Shown: positions 54,490 to 63,627 of the stretch, in pieces
Layout: the number at the start of each line of letters is the position of its first letter
Numbering within the stretch: position 1 is the first letter of the stretch
Assembly: GCA_937982665.1 (NCBI GenBank)
Contig: CALJLD010000243.1
Span: 1 to 64,000 of the forward strand
Origin: an uncultured Planctomycetales bacterium
Lineage (GTDB): Bacteria > Planctomycetota > Planctomycetia > Pirellulales > S012-138
Direction: 5' to 3'
DNA length: 64,000 nt
Notes under the pieces: generated by a model
Told to the model about the DNA's origin: nothing
The model's database searches: none
The model's input: only the letters and a program-made list of their open reading frames with translations
Translations under genes and position numbers: made by a program

Positions 54490-55902
54490 ATGACAACAAT
54501 ACGAAGACTTCGCGGAAACAGAACCAAATCGCTGCAATCGCGGCGGGGCACAATGCTTGTCCTTTCAACCGTATTCCTGGTCATTATGATTGGGTTTATT
54601 GCGCTTGCTTTGGACACCGGCTATATTGCGTCCGTCAAGACAGAGCTGAAACGCGCGACAGACGCTGGAGCCTTGGCGGGTGCTGGCGCGTTAGTTGACG
54701 GGCAAGAGTCAGCAACAGAGGAAGTGCTTGAGTTCATCCAAGCCAATTCCGTTGGCGGAAGAACCATTGATGCGGACGACATCACCATCACGTATGGCAG
54801 TTGGGATCCGCAGACCGGATCCTTTACAGCCGGTGGTGACCTCCCGTCGGCCGTCCGGGTGCAGGTCAACCTCAATGATTCGCCTTTGTTCTTCGCACGC
54901 ATCTTTGGCCAGGAGGACTTTGATCTGGCTGATGAGTCCATCGCTATGTACCAGCCGCGAGACATCATGCTCGTGCTGGACTACTCTGGCTCAATGAATG
55001 ACGACAGCGAGTTGAAGTCTGAGGGCTCAATGGGTTGGTCAGCCATTGACACCAACATGCAGGAAATCTACGCGGAACTTGGCAGTCCCACGTTCGGCAG
55101 CATGCAGTGGGATCAGTCTTTGCCGTCCTATTGGAGCAACTCGTACGTCCGCTCCTACCTTGGCTTGAATAGCGTTTCATACCCCTATCCCGGCGGAAGC
55201 TGGTCGGATTACGTCAGCTATGTACAGGGCAGCAGCATTCCAGACGATTACGAAGACCACTTCGGTTATAAGACGTGGATCAACTACTTACTGGCACGGC
55301 GAGAATCCTACTCTGAAACGCCTGACTTGTGGATGACCAGCGAGCAGCCGATCACGGCGTTGAAGAATTCCGTCACGGTTTTCATGGCCTACATCCAAGA
55401 AGTGGATACCGACGATCGCCTGGGTCTGTCGGTCTACACCGCGAGCGACGGCACAGCCGTTCTCGAGCACGAACTCACGAATGACTTTGATGCGGTAGAA
55501 ACAACATCGCGACAAAGACAAGCCGGCCATTACCAGGCTTACACCAACATTGGTGATGGTATGGCAACGGCTCTGGAAGAGATTCAAGAGCATGGCCGCA
55601 CCGGCGCGTTCAAGATGATCGTGCTGATGACCGATGGTATCGCGAATCGCCCCTACAACACCAGCTACGCTGAGGACTACGCCCTCGACAAAGCACAAGA
55701 ATGCGCGGACGCCGGCGTTCCCGTTGTGACTATCAGTCTGGGCGCGGGCGCCGACATCGATTTGATGGATTCCATCGCCAACTTAACCGGCGGAGTCCAC
55801 TTCAACATCCCCGGCGGTCAAACCGTTGAGGACTATGAAGAGGATCTCAAAGACGCTTTCCGAGAGATCGCTGACGATCGTCCGCTCAAGTTGGTCAAGT
55901 AA
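54490..55902 (+). CDS. TadE/TadG-like VWA protein
   Basis: A 470-residue protein with an N-terminal membrane helix (GTMLVLSTVFLVIMIGFIALALDTGYIASVK, given in parts: GTMLVLSTVFLVIMIG and FIALALDTGYIASVK) followed by ELKRATDAGALAGAGAL, the pattern of Flp-pilus-associated TadG-like proteins. A von Willebrand A domain starts with DIMLVLDYSGSMND (MIDAS DxSxS form DYSGS) and ends before LKLVK. This pairing occurs in tight-adherence pilus and related secretion systems. No other tad gene lies next to it. It is followed by a strong terminator. Confidence 0.85.
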   Translation: MTTIRRLRGNRTKSLQSRRGTMLVLSTVFLVIMIGFIALALDTGYIASVKTELKRATDAGALAGAGALVDGQESATEEVLEFIQANSVGGRTIDADDITITYGSWDPQTGSFTAGGDLPSAVRVQVNLNDSPLFFARIFGQEDFDLADESIAMYQPRDIMLVLDYSGSMNDDSELKSEGSMGWSAIDTNMQEIYAELGSPTFGSMQWDQSLPSYWSNSYVRSYLGLNSVSYPYPGGSWSDYVSYVQGSSIPDDYEDHFGYKTWINYLLARRESYSETPDLWMTSEQPITALKNSVTVFMAYIQEVDTDDRLGLSVYTASDGTAVLEHELTNDFDAVETTSRQRQAGHYQAYTNIGDGMATALEEIQEHGRTGAFKMIVLMTDGIANRPYNTSYAEDYALDKAQECADAGVPVVTISLGAGADIDLMDSIANLTGGVHFNIPGGQTVEDYEEDLKDAFREIADDRPLKLVK

Positions 55903-55929
55903 GTTCGTCGCAGAATTGAAATTTCATTT

Positions 55930-55959
55930 CGGGCTTGGATTAATTCCAAGCCCGTTTTT
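55930..55959 (+). terminator. Intrinsic terminator after the Tad-like gene
   Basis: CGGGCTTGGA (55930-55939) and TCCAAGCCCG (55945-55954) form a 10-bp stem with a TTAAT loop, followed by five T. It lies 28 bases after the Tad-like stop. Confidence 0.88.
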
Positions 55960-56099
55960 CTTGCGCGTGCCTCAAGCAGCGGAAATCAAATCGCCTCAAT
56001 AGATCGCCAAGAACAATTCAGCCGTTGACAGCTGCGCAGCTTCCAGTGAGATTCTTGTCATTGCGAGAAATCATCTCACTCACGTTGTAGGGCACGCTT

Positions 56100-58115
56100 A
56101 TGTCGGTCGCTGAAGAAATTGCCAGGCTGCGTGACGAAATCCGCCGCCATGATCGCCTGTATTACGTCGAGTCCGCGCCGGAAATCAGTGACCTGCAGTA
56201 CGACAAGCTCTACAAACAGCTGCAGGCTCTTGAGGAACAACATCCTGAGTTGGTGACAACCGATTCGCCGACGCAACGCATTGGCGATCAGCCGGTCTCG
56301 GACTTGCAACCGGTGGAACATCGCGTGCCGATGCTCTCGATCGAAAACACTTATTCGGAAGAGGAGATTCGCAAATATGGCCAGCGGATTGCCAAGCTCT
56401 TGCCGGAAGAGGAGATCCAATGGGTTGTCGAGCTAAAGATTGATGGCGTTGCGGCGGCGGTTATCTATGAGCAAGGAGAACTCAAGCAGGCGATCACCCG
56501 CGGCAACGGACGCGTGGGCGACGATGTGACGCACACGATTCGCACGGCGCAGGATGTTCCGCTACGGCTTTCCGGCAATGCGCCGCAACTCCTGGAAGTC
56601 CGCGGCGAAGTCTATATGACCAACGCGGATCTTGTTGTCCTCAATGAGCAGCGAACCGCGGACGGCTTGGAGCCATTCGCCAACACGCGCAACGTCACTG
56701 CCGGGAGCGTGCGGATGCAGGATGCTCGCGAGGCAGCCAAACGAAACATGCGAGTGTTTTTTCACGGCGTGGGCGCATGCGAAGGCCTCAAAGCAAAGAC
56801 GCACTGGGACTTCCTGTCAGAGTTGCGCGAGTATGGATTGACGCCCACACCGCATGTTTCGCGACATAACAGCATTGATGATGTGATCACTCACTGCGAA
56901 GAGTTGATTGAGAGCCTGCATGAGCTTGATTTCGAGGTTGATGGCCTCGTCATCAAGGTTGATTCCTTTGAACAGCGCGAGCGATTGGGGACGACGACCA
57001 AGAGTCCGCGTTGGCTGGTCGCTTATAAGTTTGAGAAGTATGAAGCGGTCACCAAGCTCAACGACATTCTCGTCTCGGTGGGCAAGACCGGTGCCGTTAC
57101 GCCCGTCGCCATCCTGGAGCCGGTGCAACTCGCCGGGACCACGGTCTCGCGAGCCAGCCTGCATAATGCGGACGAGATCAAGCGCAAAGACGTCCGCGTC
57201 GGCGACACCGTGATTGTTGAAAAAGCAGGCAAGATCATTCCGCACATTGTCCGCGTGGAAAAACACCTTCGCGAGGGTGAGCCACGGGAATTTACTTATC
57301 CAACGGAATGCCCGATTTGTGCGACAGAATTGGTCAAGGACGAAGGCGGAGTTTACATCCGCTGCCCAAACCTGGAATGCCCGGCTCAAGTCAAGGAGCG
57401 GCTGCGGTACTTCGCCAGCCGTAACGCGATGGACATTGAAGGGATGGGCGAGAAACTTGTCGAGCAGCTCGTCGATGCGGGACTTGTCAAGAATTACGGG
57501 GACCTTTACCGACTGGACACCGAGCAACTCATCCAACTTGAGCGGATGGGTAAGCGGTCCGCGGAGAAGCTGCTCGCAGGCATCGAGGCCAGCAAAAGCC
57601 GAGGTTTGGCGCGGTTGCTCAATGCTTTGTCAATTCGTCATGTTGGCGGGCGCGTCGCGGCCATCTTGGCAGAGGAGTTTGGAGATATCGATGCATTGAC
57701 GGCTGCTAACGTGGAGCAACTGGCCGCGGTCAACGAAATTGGTGAGATCATCGCCCAAAGCGTTTTTGAATTCTTGAATTATCCCCAGGGCAAGCGAGTG
57801 ATTGAAGACCTGCGCAGTGCAGGCGTGTTAATGGTCAGCACAGCCAAGAAGCGAACTCCATCGTCCGATGGAAGCGAAGCTGCAGGCAAACTTGACGGCA
57901 AGACCTTTGTGGTGACCGGCACGCTGGCCAACCGCACTCGAGATGAGATCCACGAGTTGATCGAAGAGCACGGCGGACGACCAACCTCCAGCGTCTCGAA
58001 GAGTACCGATTATCTTGTCGCTGGCGAGAAAGCCGGCAGCAAGCTTGCAAAAGCTGAGAAGCTTGGAGTGGAGGTGATTTCGGAGGAGGAGTTTGAGAAG
58101 TTGATCGCGGGCTAG
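56100..58115 (+). CDS. ligA: NAD-dependent DNA ligase
   Basis: A 671-residue ligase sealing nicks in replication and repair. The N-terminal Ia region (EIRRHDRLYYVESAPEIS, DLQYDKLYKQL) is followed by the adenylation lysine Lys113 in VVELKIDGVAA, TPVAILEPVQLAGTTVSRA (OB fold), the four-Cys zinc finger CPICATEL and CPNLECPAQ, a helix-hairpin-helix region and a C-terminal BRCT domain (KTFVVTGTLANRTRDEIHELI split as two parts). Its length is standard. The ATG at 56100 begins the family signature directly. Confidence 0.97.
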   Translation: MSVAEEIARLRDEIRRHDRLYYVESAPEISDLQYDKLYKQLQALEEQHPELVTTDSPTQRIGDQPVSDLQPVEHRVPMLSIENTYSEEEIRKYGQRIAKLLPEEEIQWVVELKIDGVAAAVIYEQGELKQAITRGNGRVGDDVTHTIRTAQDVPLRLSGNAPQLLEVRGEVYMTNADLVVLNEQRTADGLEPFANTRNVTAGSVRMQDAREAAKRNMRVFFHGVGACEGLKAKTHWDFLSELREYGLTPTPHVSRHNSIDDVITHCEELIESLHELDFEVDGLVIKVDSFEQRERLGTTTKSPRWLVAYKFEKYEAVTKLNDILVSVGKTGAVTPVAILEPVQLAGTTVSRASLHNADEIKRKDVRVGDTVIVEKAGKIIPHIVRVEKHLREGEPREFTYPTECPICATELVKDEGGVYIRCPNLECPAQVKERLRYFASRNAMDIEGMGEKLVEQLVDAGLVKNYGDLYRLDTEQLIQLERMGKRSAEKLLAGIEASKSRGLARLLNALSIRHVGGRVAAILAEEFGDIDALTAANVEQLAAVNEIGEIIAQSVFEFLNYPQGKRVIEDLRSAGVLMVSTAKKRTPSSDGSEAAGKLDGKTFVVTGTLANRTRDEIHELIEEHGGRPTSSVSKSTDYLVAGEKAGSKLAKAEKLGVEVISEEEFEKLIAG

Positions 58116-58646
58116 CGTAGATGCGCCGATCGAAGGTGGGAAAGAGAGCGGCAATCGCGCGGAACCCTGTCTCGACTTCCTTGTCGAGACGAGCCAGGCG
58201 TTGCGGCCGTGAAAAGCTGCTGTTTGCCCGAAGCGGGCTAGGCCAACGAACGGCCGGGTCTAAGATTCACGGCTTCGGGCGTTCGCGGTTGGTCAGCGAA
58301 TGTCCCGAACTGGGCCTGGACCTGGGGTCGCCGGAAAGGCGAAAAAACTGGCCCCGCAGGGCGGGTAACCTGTCGGGGCCACTGGGTCCGTTTGATTGGA
58401 TCAATCGCACAAGGCGCGCCAATCTGGTGAGTTTTTTCGCGGATGGCCCGCATTCGGGTCACAAACTGAATTCCTTCAAGGATTTGCGACTTGAGTCAAA
58501 ATCGGCCGGTTTTTGATTTGGGTTCGGCATTGTAAGAGTTGCAAATGCAGGACGGCATTGCTGCCAACCTTGCGGTTGCCCGGTTCTCCGCGAAGCGAGC
58601 GAACGCTACAACGGAGTGCCCAACCTCTTCCACGATTTCCACAACT
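58116..58646. other. Gap between ligA and rsmA, hairpin-rich
   Basis: These 531 bases hold no supported protein gene. A run of strong stem-loops at 58169-58390 is listed as a candidate structured RNA. The ligA stop has no ordinary T-rich terminator within it. Confidence 0.5.
58169..58390 (+). ncRNA. Candidate structured RNA between ligA and rsmA
   Basis: Successive pairings: GTCTCGAC/GTCGAGAC (58169-58190), GCCGTGAA (58206-58213) with TTCACGGC (58266-58273), GCCCGAAGC (58226-58234) with GCTTCGGGC (58272-58280), GGCC/GGCC hairpin (58241-58255), TTCGC/GCGAA (58282-58300), and TGGCCCCG (58349-58356) with CGGGGCCA (58374-58381) plus CAGG/CCTG inside. GGACC (58318-58322) can pair with GGTCC (58385-58389). 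The two middle stems cross, so a pseudoknot or a switch is possible. I recognise no family. Confidence 0.35.
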
Positions 58647-59564
58647 GTGAATACAGAGAAGCAAACTCGTTCGTACTTGATGCGACGCTTCAAGGAAGCG
58701 GGCATTAACCCCAAGACGCGCTTCGGCCAAAACTTCCTCATCGACCTCAACCTGCTGCGGCTGCTGTTCGAATCGGCCCAGATCAGCGGGAACGACGTTG
58801 TGTTGGAAGTGGGTACCGGAACTGGCAGCTTGACCGCGTTGATGGCAGGCGTTGCAGCCCGAGTTATTTCGCTGGAAGTGGATCGAGAGATGTTCCAGCT
58901 CGCCGGCGAGGAATTGGCCAACTTTGATAACGTGCGGCTAATGCGACGTGACGTCCTCAAGAACAAGAACCGCTTTGCGCCGGAATTAGAGCAGGCGATT
59001 GACGAAGAATTGCAGTCGGTTGGGGCAGACGCTGGTTTCAAGCTGGTGGCCAACTTGCCCTACAACGTGGCCACGCCAATCATCTCCAATCTTCTGCTGG
59101 TGGACCGGCCACCAGACTCGATGACGATCACGATTCAGAAGGAGCTGGCAGACCGCCTTGCTGCGCCACCTAGCACGAAGGATTATGGCGCCCTTTCCGT
59201 ATGGGTGCAGTCACAATGCCAGGTAGAAATCGTGCGGATCATGCCGCCATCAGTGTTTTGGCCCAGACCCAAAGTTCACTCGGCAATTGTGCAGATTACC
59301 TTGCAGCCAGAGCGGCGCGAGCGAATTCCAGACTTGGTCTTTTTCCACTCCACATTGCGGGCGCTTTTTCTGCACCGCCGCAAATTCTTGCGAAGCGTCA
59401 CGCAAAGTGCATTTAAGCACCGACTTGAGAAGGCAAAAGTGGACGAGGCGCTTCAGGAAGCAGGCTTCGCCGGAGACCTACGTGCCGAAGCGCTTTCAGT
59501 CGAGCAGCTCTTGCACTTGGTCGAAGTACTTCGCGGGCGGGTGTCGCAGCCGAGCGATAGTTAA
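58647..59564 (+). CDS. rsmA: 16S rRNA dimethyladenosine transferase
   Basis: A 305-residue SAM-dependent methyltransferase that dimethylates two adjacent adenosines near the 3' end of 16S rRNA. INPKTRFGQNFLIDLNLL is the signature N-terminus, VLEVGTGTGSLTALM is the SAM-binding motif I, and LVANLPYNVATPI is the catalytic NLPY motif IV. Late FFHSTLRALFLHRRKFLRS is typical. The start is a GTG at 58647 (TEKQTRSYLMRRF follows); the frame is open to 58539 but the added residues look like translated spacer. Confidence 0.95.
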   Translation: MNTEKQTRSYLMRRFKEAGINPKTRFGQNFLIDLNLLRLLFESAQISGNDVVLEVGTGTGSLTALMAGVAARVISLEVDREMFQLAGEELANFDNVRLMRRDVLKNKNRFAPELEQAIDEELQSVGADAGFKLVANLPYNVATPIISNLLLVDRPPDSMTITIQKELADRLAAPPSTKDYGALSVWVQSQCQVEIVRIMPPSVFWPRPKVHSAIVQITLQPERRERIPDLVFFHSTLRALFLHRRKFLRSVTQSAFKHRLEKAKVDEALQEAGFAGDLRAEALSVEQLLHLVEVLRGRVSQPSDS

Positions 59565-59591
59565 TCGCAAGCGTATGGCTTTGCGTTGCCG

Positions 59592-59993
59592 CTATTGGAT
59601 CATCTTGTCGAGTTGATTCCGCATTTGGTCAATTCGGTCCGCCTGCGGGTGGAAGCGCATGACTTCCTCTCCATTCTGGAAAAAGATCACAGTTGGAATT
59701 GCATTAATTCCATACGCTTGTGCAATGTCTTGCGCTTGGTCCGTATCCAACTTGGCCACAACTGCCCGGCCTTCGAACTCGACGGCGACTTGCGAAATCG
59801 CTGGAGCAACAGCGTGGCAAGGACCGCACCAATCGGCCCAAAAATCGACCATCACTGGCTTGTCGGAATTCAGCACGACCTCCTCAAAGTTCCCGGAATC
59901 CACGTTCACATAGGGCCCGCTCTCTTGGCAACCGCCGGCCAAAACGGCACACGCAATTGCTAGCCAGGCAGCGAAGGATCGTTTGCGATTCAT
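59592..59993 (-). CDS. Thioredoxin-like lipoprotein
   Basis: A 133-residue protein with a lipoprotein signal (MNRKRSFAAWLAIACAVLAGGC, lipidated Cys at residue 22) and a thioredoxin domain with the CGPC active site at residues 56-59 (FWADWCGPCH), and the cis-proline in INAIPTVIFF. It would act as a disulfide reductase or donor on the outer face of the membrane. Start ATG at 59993; the frame is open to 60098. It diverges from the PEP-CTERM gene. Confidence 0.88.
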   Translation of the reverse strand: MNRKRSFAAWLAIACAVLAGGCQESGPYVNVDSGNFEEVVLNSDKPVMVDFWADWCGPCHAVAPAISQVAVEFEGRAVVAKLDTDQAQDIAQAYGINAIPTVIFFQNGEEVMRFHPQADRIDQMRNQLDKMIQ

Positions 59994-60264
59994 GGTGAAC
60001 GAGTGATTTTGGGCAATTGGTTTGTAAACCGGCAATTTCGCAAGTCTACGTCTAATCAGATGGCGAAGTACAGATCCGCAGTCGTGAAAACCTCGCAAAA
60101 AGTGAGTTTTTGGCTATACACCGCTAGCTATGCTAGCTAGCTTACAGTTCTGCGCAAAGAAACTGGTTGCCGGGACTCTGCCGATTATTCGGCCGAGTCG
60201 TGTCACATCTTACCGGTGGCCAGAAATCACATCTGTGTTTCCACGAGTTGAGTCGAGCTCTTCA

Positions 60265-61173
60265 ATGCGTCACCGCGCTCTGATTGGTTCCCTGGTTGTT
60301 CTGCTAGGGATTTGTCTTGCTCCAACCCAGGCTGGTTTGATCATCCAGCGCAATTTCACCGGCGGCGCTGCGCCAGGCAACATGGCCGGCGGCGGCAATC
60401 TCATCAACGTCTTCAATCGTGCGGCGGACTGGTGGGAGTCGGCTTACACGGATCCCAATGGCGATGGGACAGACTTCAACCTGTCGATCGATTACCAATG
60501 GGCAGGTTTGGGCGGAGGAACGCTTGGTGTGCATCAGCTGACAGGCCAGGGCGGTTCGCCCAACCGCGAAACATCGGCGTTTATCCGCTTTGATAACGAT
60601 GGCAGTTCCGTTTGGTTTGCGGACCCTACACCAGGCGACAACTCCGAATACACCAACTACAACGAATTCTCAAACGACTTCGGCGGCGGAGAGTTGAATT
60701 CCGGCCGAGTCTTCAGTGGCGCCACAGGATTCGCGAGCGGTCGCTTTGACCTGCTGACCGTTGCCTTGCACGAAATCGGTCACGCATTAGGTCTGAGTTC
60801 CGCCAATAACGCGTTTCAAGCCGAGAACGCTGATGGCGACATTGATGTGACAACTGGTCCGTGGGATGGCGGATTTGCCGGAACTGTTTTGAGCACACGG
60901 AACGGTGCGCACCTGGGCGATGCCGGCAACTCGACCAACAACGCGCTGTATCTCAACATGGAGATGTACCCTTTCGCCAGCGCCAGCATCCGCAAATTTG
61001 GAAGCGCCGCGGACATTCTCGCCAACGCCCAGATCAGCCGCTTCCACAATCCAGTGCTTGCACCCGCTCTGACGGCTGTGCCAGAGCCTGCCACCCTGGT
61101 CGTTTGGTCGATCCTCGGCTTATGCGGTGCTGGCTATCACCGTCGCCGTCGTCGATCTGCCGCAGCGGCCTAA
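60265..61173 (+). CDS. PEP-CTERM protein with metalloprotease-like HEIGHALG motif
   Basis: A 302-residue secreted protein. Signal peptide MRHRALIGSLVVLLGICLAPTQA (cleavage near 23); then a zinc-peptidase-like segment LLTVALHEIGHALGLSSANN (about residues 167-186), and a C-terminal PEP-CTERM sorting signal: PEPATLVVWSILGLCGAGYH followed by RRRRR. The usual third ligand at HExxHxxGxxH is Ser here. The PEP motif implies recognition by an exosortase and cell-surface placement. The ATG at 60265 is used; the frame extends upstream to 60130 without similarity. Confidence 0.8.
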   Translation: MRHRALIGSLVVLLGICLAPTQAGLIIQRNFTGGAAPGNMAGGGNLINVFNRAADWWESAYTDPNGDGTDFNLSIDYQWAGLGGGTLGVHQLTGQGGSPNRETSAFIRFDNDGSSVWFADPTPGDNSEYTNYNEFSNDFGGGELNSGRVFSGATGFASGRFDLLTVALHEIGHALGLSSANNAFQAENADGDIDVTTGPWDGGFAGTVLSTRNGAHLGDAGNSTNNALYLNMEMYPFASASIRKFGSAADILANAQISRFHNPVLAPALTAVPEPATLVVWSILGLCGAGYHRRRRRSAAAA

Positions 61174-61419
61174 GTGCCTAAAGTGCAGTCAGTGGGGATA
61201 ATTCTGTGCATAGTATGGCGCACTCGCTTGGTCGCCCCACCGTGCGCAAATCCCGCGGTTTCGGCTTGCTAACCTTGCCGCCGTTTAGCACTCGCGTTGA
61301 CCGAAGTTTCGGCCAGACCTAGAATTGAGGAAGATCAGCCGGTGCGGATTTGTCCGCAATCACGACTCTTTGTGGTGTCCGGCATCGTGGAAGAGGCACA
61401 ATCTGCGGGGTCTGCGTCG

Positions 61420-62481
61420 ATGAATCAGCCAAAACCCCAAAGCTCACGGGCGCAAAGTCCTCAGCCGGACCAAAGCCGTCCTGAAGCTCAAGCTCAGACT
61501 TCGGGAACGCAGAATTCGGGAACATCGTCCAATGATTCCAACCAACCCACCGACGTTGGCGGCAAGACCGCGCTTCCGTCGTGGGTGATCTCGGTCGTTC
61601 TGCACGTTGTCTTGATCATTGTCGCGGCAATGACAATTCAATTGGGGCCAGTCGGTATGCAAGCCGATGACTCCACCACAGTCGGTGGTGAGATCGTCCT
61701 CAAGCAAATGACCGATGAAGGCGAAAAGTTCTTTACGGAAGAAGCCGCCAACGCGCTCGATCAGCTTGCCGACACGCCAAGCCCCGATCCTCTCAGCGAT
61801 GCGCCTTCGGTCACGCCAAGCAGTAATCCACTCGAGCTTGACCTCATCGGCGCAACTTCGGACACCTCAACTGCCAGCGGTGGCGGAGGTCTGGCTAACA
61901 TTCTTGGCAATCCGGGACAGCCGAAAATCAAAGGCCACACCTCGCGAACAACTTTCATGTCGATGGAGGCCGAAGGGAACAGCTTCATCTACCTGATTGA
62001 TCGTTCCGCCAGCATGGGCGATGGCCGCCGACTGAACTATGCGATCTCTCAAGCCAAAGCCAGCCTGCGGCACTTGAATGAGAACACGCGGTTCCAAATC
62101 CTGTTCTACAACGATCAGGTCTTGCCGTTCCGCATTCCCGGCAAGTCAGACCAAATGCACTTTGCCACGCAACAAAACCTTGCGCTGGCCACGCGGTTTC
62201 TTGACGGCGTGCCGGCCAACAGCAGCACGAGAAGTCGCCAGGCAATCATCAAGGCGCTTTCGTACGGTCCGGACGTGATTTTCTTTCTGAGCGATTCACA
62301 AAGTAACTTAAGTTACATCGATCTGGATTCCATTCGCCGCAAGAACAACGGTGGCAGCGTGTCAATCAACGTGATTGAATTCGCACCATCCAAGGGCGAT
62401 CCGGCCACAAACAAGTTGGTGGAATTGGCCGGACAGAACAACGGCAAGTACACCTTTGTCGGTACCGGCAACATTGACTGA
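61420..62481 (+). CDS. VWA-domain membrane protein
   Basis: A 353-residue protein. A Gln/Ser/Pro-rich N-terminus leads to a membrane helix (about 49-68: LPSWVISVVLHVVLIIVAAM), then a low-complexity Ser/Pro linker and a von Willebrand A domain with FIYLIDRSASMGDGRR (MIDAS DRSAS). The domain continues to VGTGNID. In planctomycetes such proteins sit beside MotA/TolQ/ExbB genes, as here. Start ATG at 61420 after TGCGGGG; the frame is open to 61297. Confidence 0.82.
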   Translation: MNQPKPQSSRAQSPQPDQSRPEAQAQTSGTQNSGTSSNDSNQPTDVGGKTALPSWVISVVLHVVLIIVAAMTIQLGPVGMQADDSTTVGGEIVLKQMTDEGEKFFTEEAANALDQLADTPSPDPLSDAPSVTPSSNPLELDLIGATSDTSTASGGGGLANILGNPGQPKIKGHTSRTTFMSMEAEGNSFIYLIDRSASMGDGRRLNYAISQAKASLRHLNENTRFQILFYNDQVLPFRIPGKSDQMHFATQQNLALATRFLDGVPANSSTRSRQAIIKALSYGPDVIFFLSDSQSNLSYIDLDSIRRKNNGGSVSINVIEFAPSKGDPATNKLVELAGQNNGKYTFVGTGNID

Positions 62482-62503
62482 TCACCCCAGGAATCTCCAC
62501 GTT

Positions 62504-63526
62504 GTGATTGCCCGCTTGCTGATCAGTCTGATCTGCGTTGCCATCCTCTCGGCGGGTCTCGTGGATTCTTGTCACGCGCAAGATACCGTCTACGTTTCTT
62601 CGGGCGAAACCGGCGTCATCGGATATTCAGGCGAGGTCGTTAGCTACACCGGCGAGCGTCTCGTGTTGAAGTTGTCCAACGGGACGGAGCGAACATTTCC
62701 CGGCAACACGAACATCGTTCGCATCGACACCCAACATACGGCCGAATTTCGCGAAGCGCAAGTCCACTACGACTCCGGCGAGTACGAGCAGGCTCTGGAA
62801 AGTTACGAGCGGGCTCTTCAAAAAGAAAGTCGGGCTTGGGTGCAAAGGATGATTTTGGAACAGATCATCTATTGCGAGCAGAGTTTAGACCATTGGGAAT
62901 CGGCGGCACGGCGCTTCTTGATATTGGTTTCGTCCGATCCCAAGACGCCATACTTCCCCTGTATCCCGTTGGCTTGGGTCTCTGACCCGCCGCTGGCTTC
63001 CCTTGAACGGCAGGCCAGGACGTGGTTGGAATCGCAGCAGCCTGTCAGCCAGTTGCTTGGGGCCAGCCACTTGCTAGCAACACAACGGGCCGACGCGGAA
63101 CGTGTGCTATCCGACCTGCGATTCCATGCCGATCAACGTGTGGCCGCGCTGGCGCGAATGCAACTTTGGCGGACCGATCTGCATCGGGCTGATGTGAGCC
63201 GCATTGCCGGTTGGGAAAAAGATTTGGAACGATCATCGCACGCGCTGCGAGCCGGCGGTTACTTTTTGATCGGCTCGGCCAACGTGCAAATCAGACGTGC
63301 AGAGGCCGCCGCGCTCAGCCTGATGCGAGTGCCCATTCATTATCCACGGCAACGGCGTTTGGTCGCTCGTTGCTTGATCGAATCCGGCCGACAACTGGAA
63401 GTTCTTGGACAAACCGGCGAAGCAACCCGGCTGTATCAAGAGTTGGTCGATCAGTTTGCCGCCTTCCCGGAGAGCGCGGAAGCCAGGTCTCGATTGGACA
63501 AACTCGCGGCCGGTCAAGAGAATTGA
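62504..63526 (+). CDS. TPR-like protein, secreted
   Basis: A 340-residue protein with an N-terminal signal-like helix (VIARLLISLICVAILSAGLVDSCHA) and a first mature segment DTVYVSSGETGVIGYSGEV, then TPR-like pairs (FREAQVHYDSGEYEQALESYERAL, split as FREAQVHYDSGEYEQ and ALESYERAL; AEAAALSLMRVPIHY). The start is a GTG at 62504, 22 bases after the VWA stop. It is the middle gene of the VWA/TPR/ExbB series. Confidence 0.75.
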   Translation: MIARLLISLICVAILSAGLVDSCHAQDTVYVSSGETGVIGYSGEVVSYTGERLVLKLSNGTERTFPGNTNIVRIDTQHTAEFREAQVHYDSGEYEQALESYERALQKESRAWVQRMILEQIIYCEQSLDHWESAARRFLILVSSDPKTPYFPCIPLAWVSDPPLASLERQARTWLESQQPVSQLLGASHLLATQRADAERVLSDLRFHADQRVAALARMQLWRTDLHRADVSRIAGWEKDLERSSHALRAGGYFLIGSANVQIRRAEAAALSLMRVPIHYPRQRRLVARCLIESGRQLEVLGQTGEATRLYQELVDQFAAFPESAEARSRLDKLAAGQEN

Positions 63527-63627
63527 ATGCTGTTGAGGTCAGGCAGTGAGATAGCACCGTCCCTGAACTCTCAACAACTTCGCTCCCAACGAAAAGAATT
63601 GGCGAAACGAACAACGAGGAGATTCGC

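Noticed and set aside
58121..58516. 131-residue rightward open frame over the hairpin-rich gap
   Set aside because: The stems indicate structured RNA or spacer; the translation is Arg/Gly/Ser-rich without any motif.
60115..60145. GCTAGC repeats upstream of the PEP-CTERM gene as a regulatory site
   Set aside because: Short and of low complexity; I could not fit a sigma-54 promoter (GG/GC spacing is one base off).
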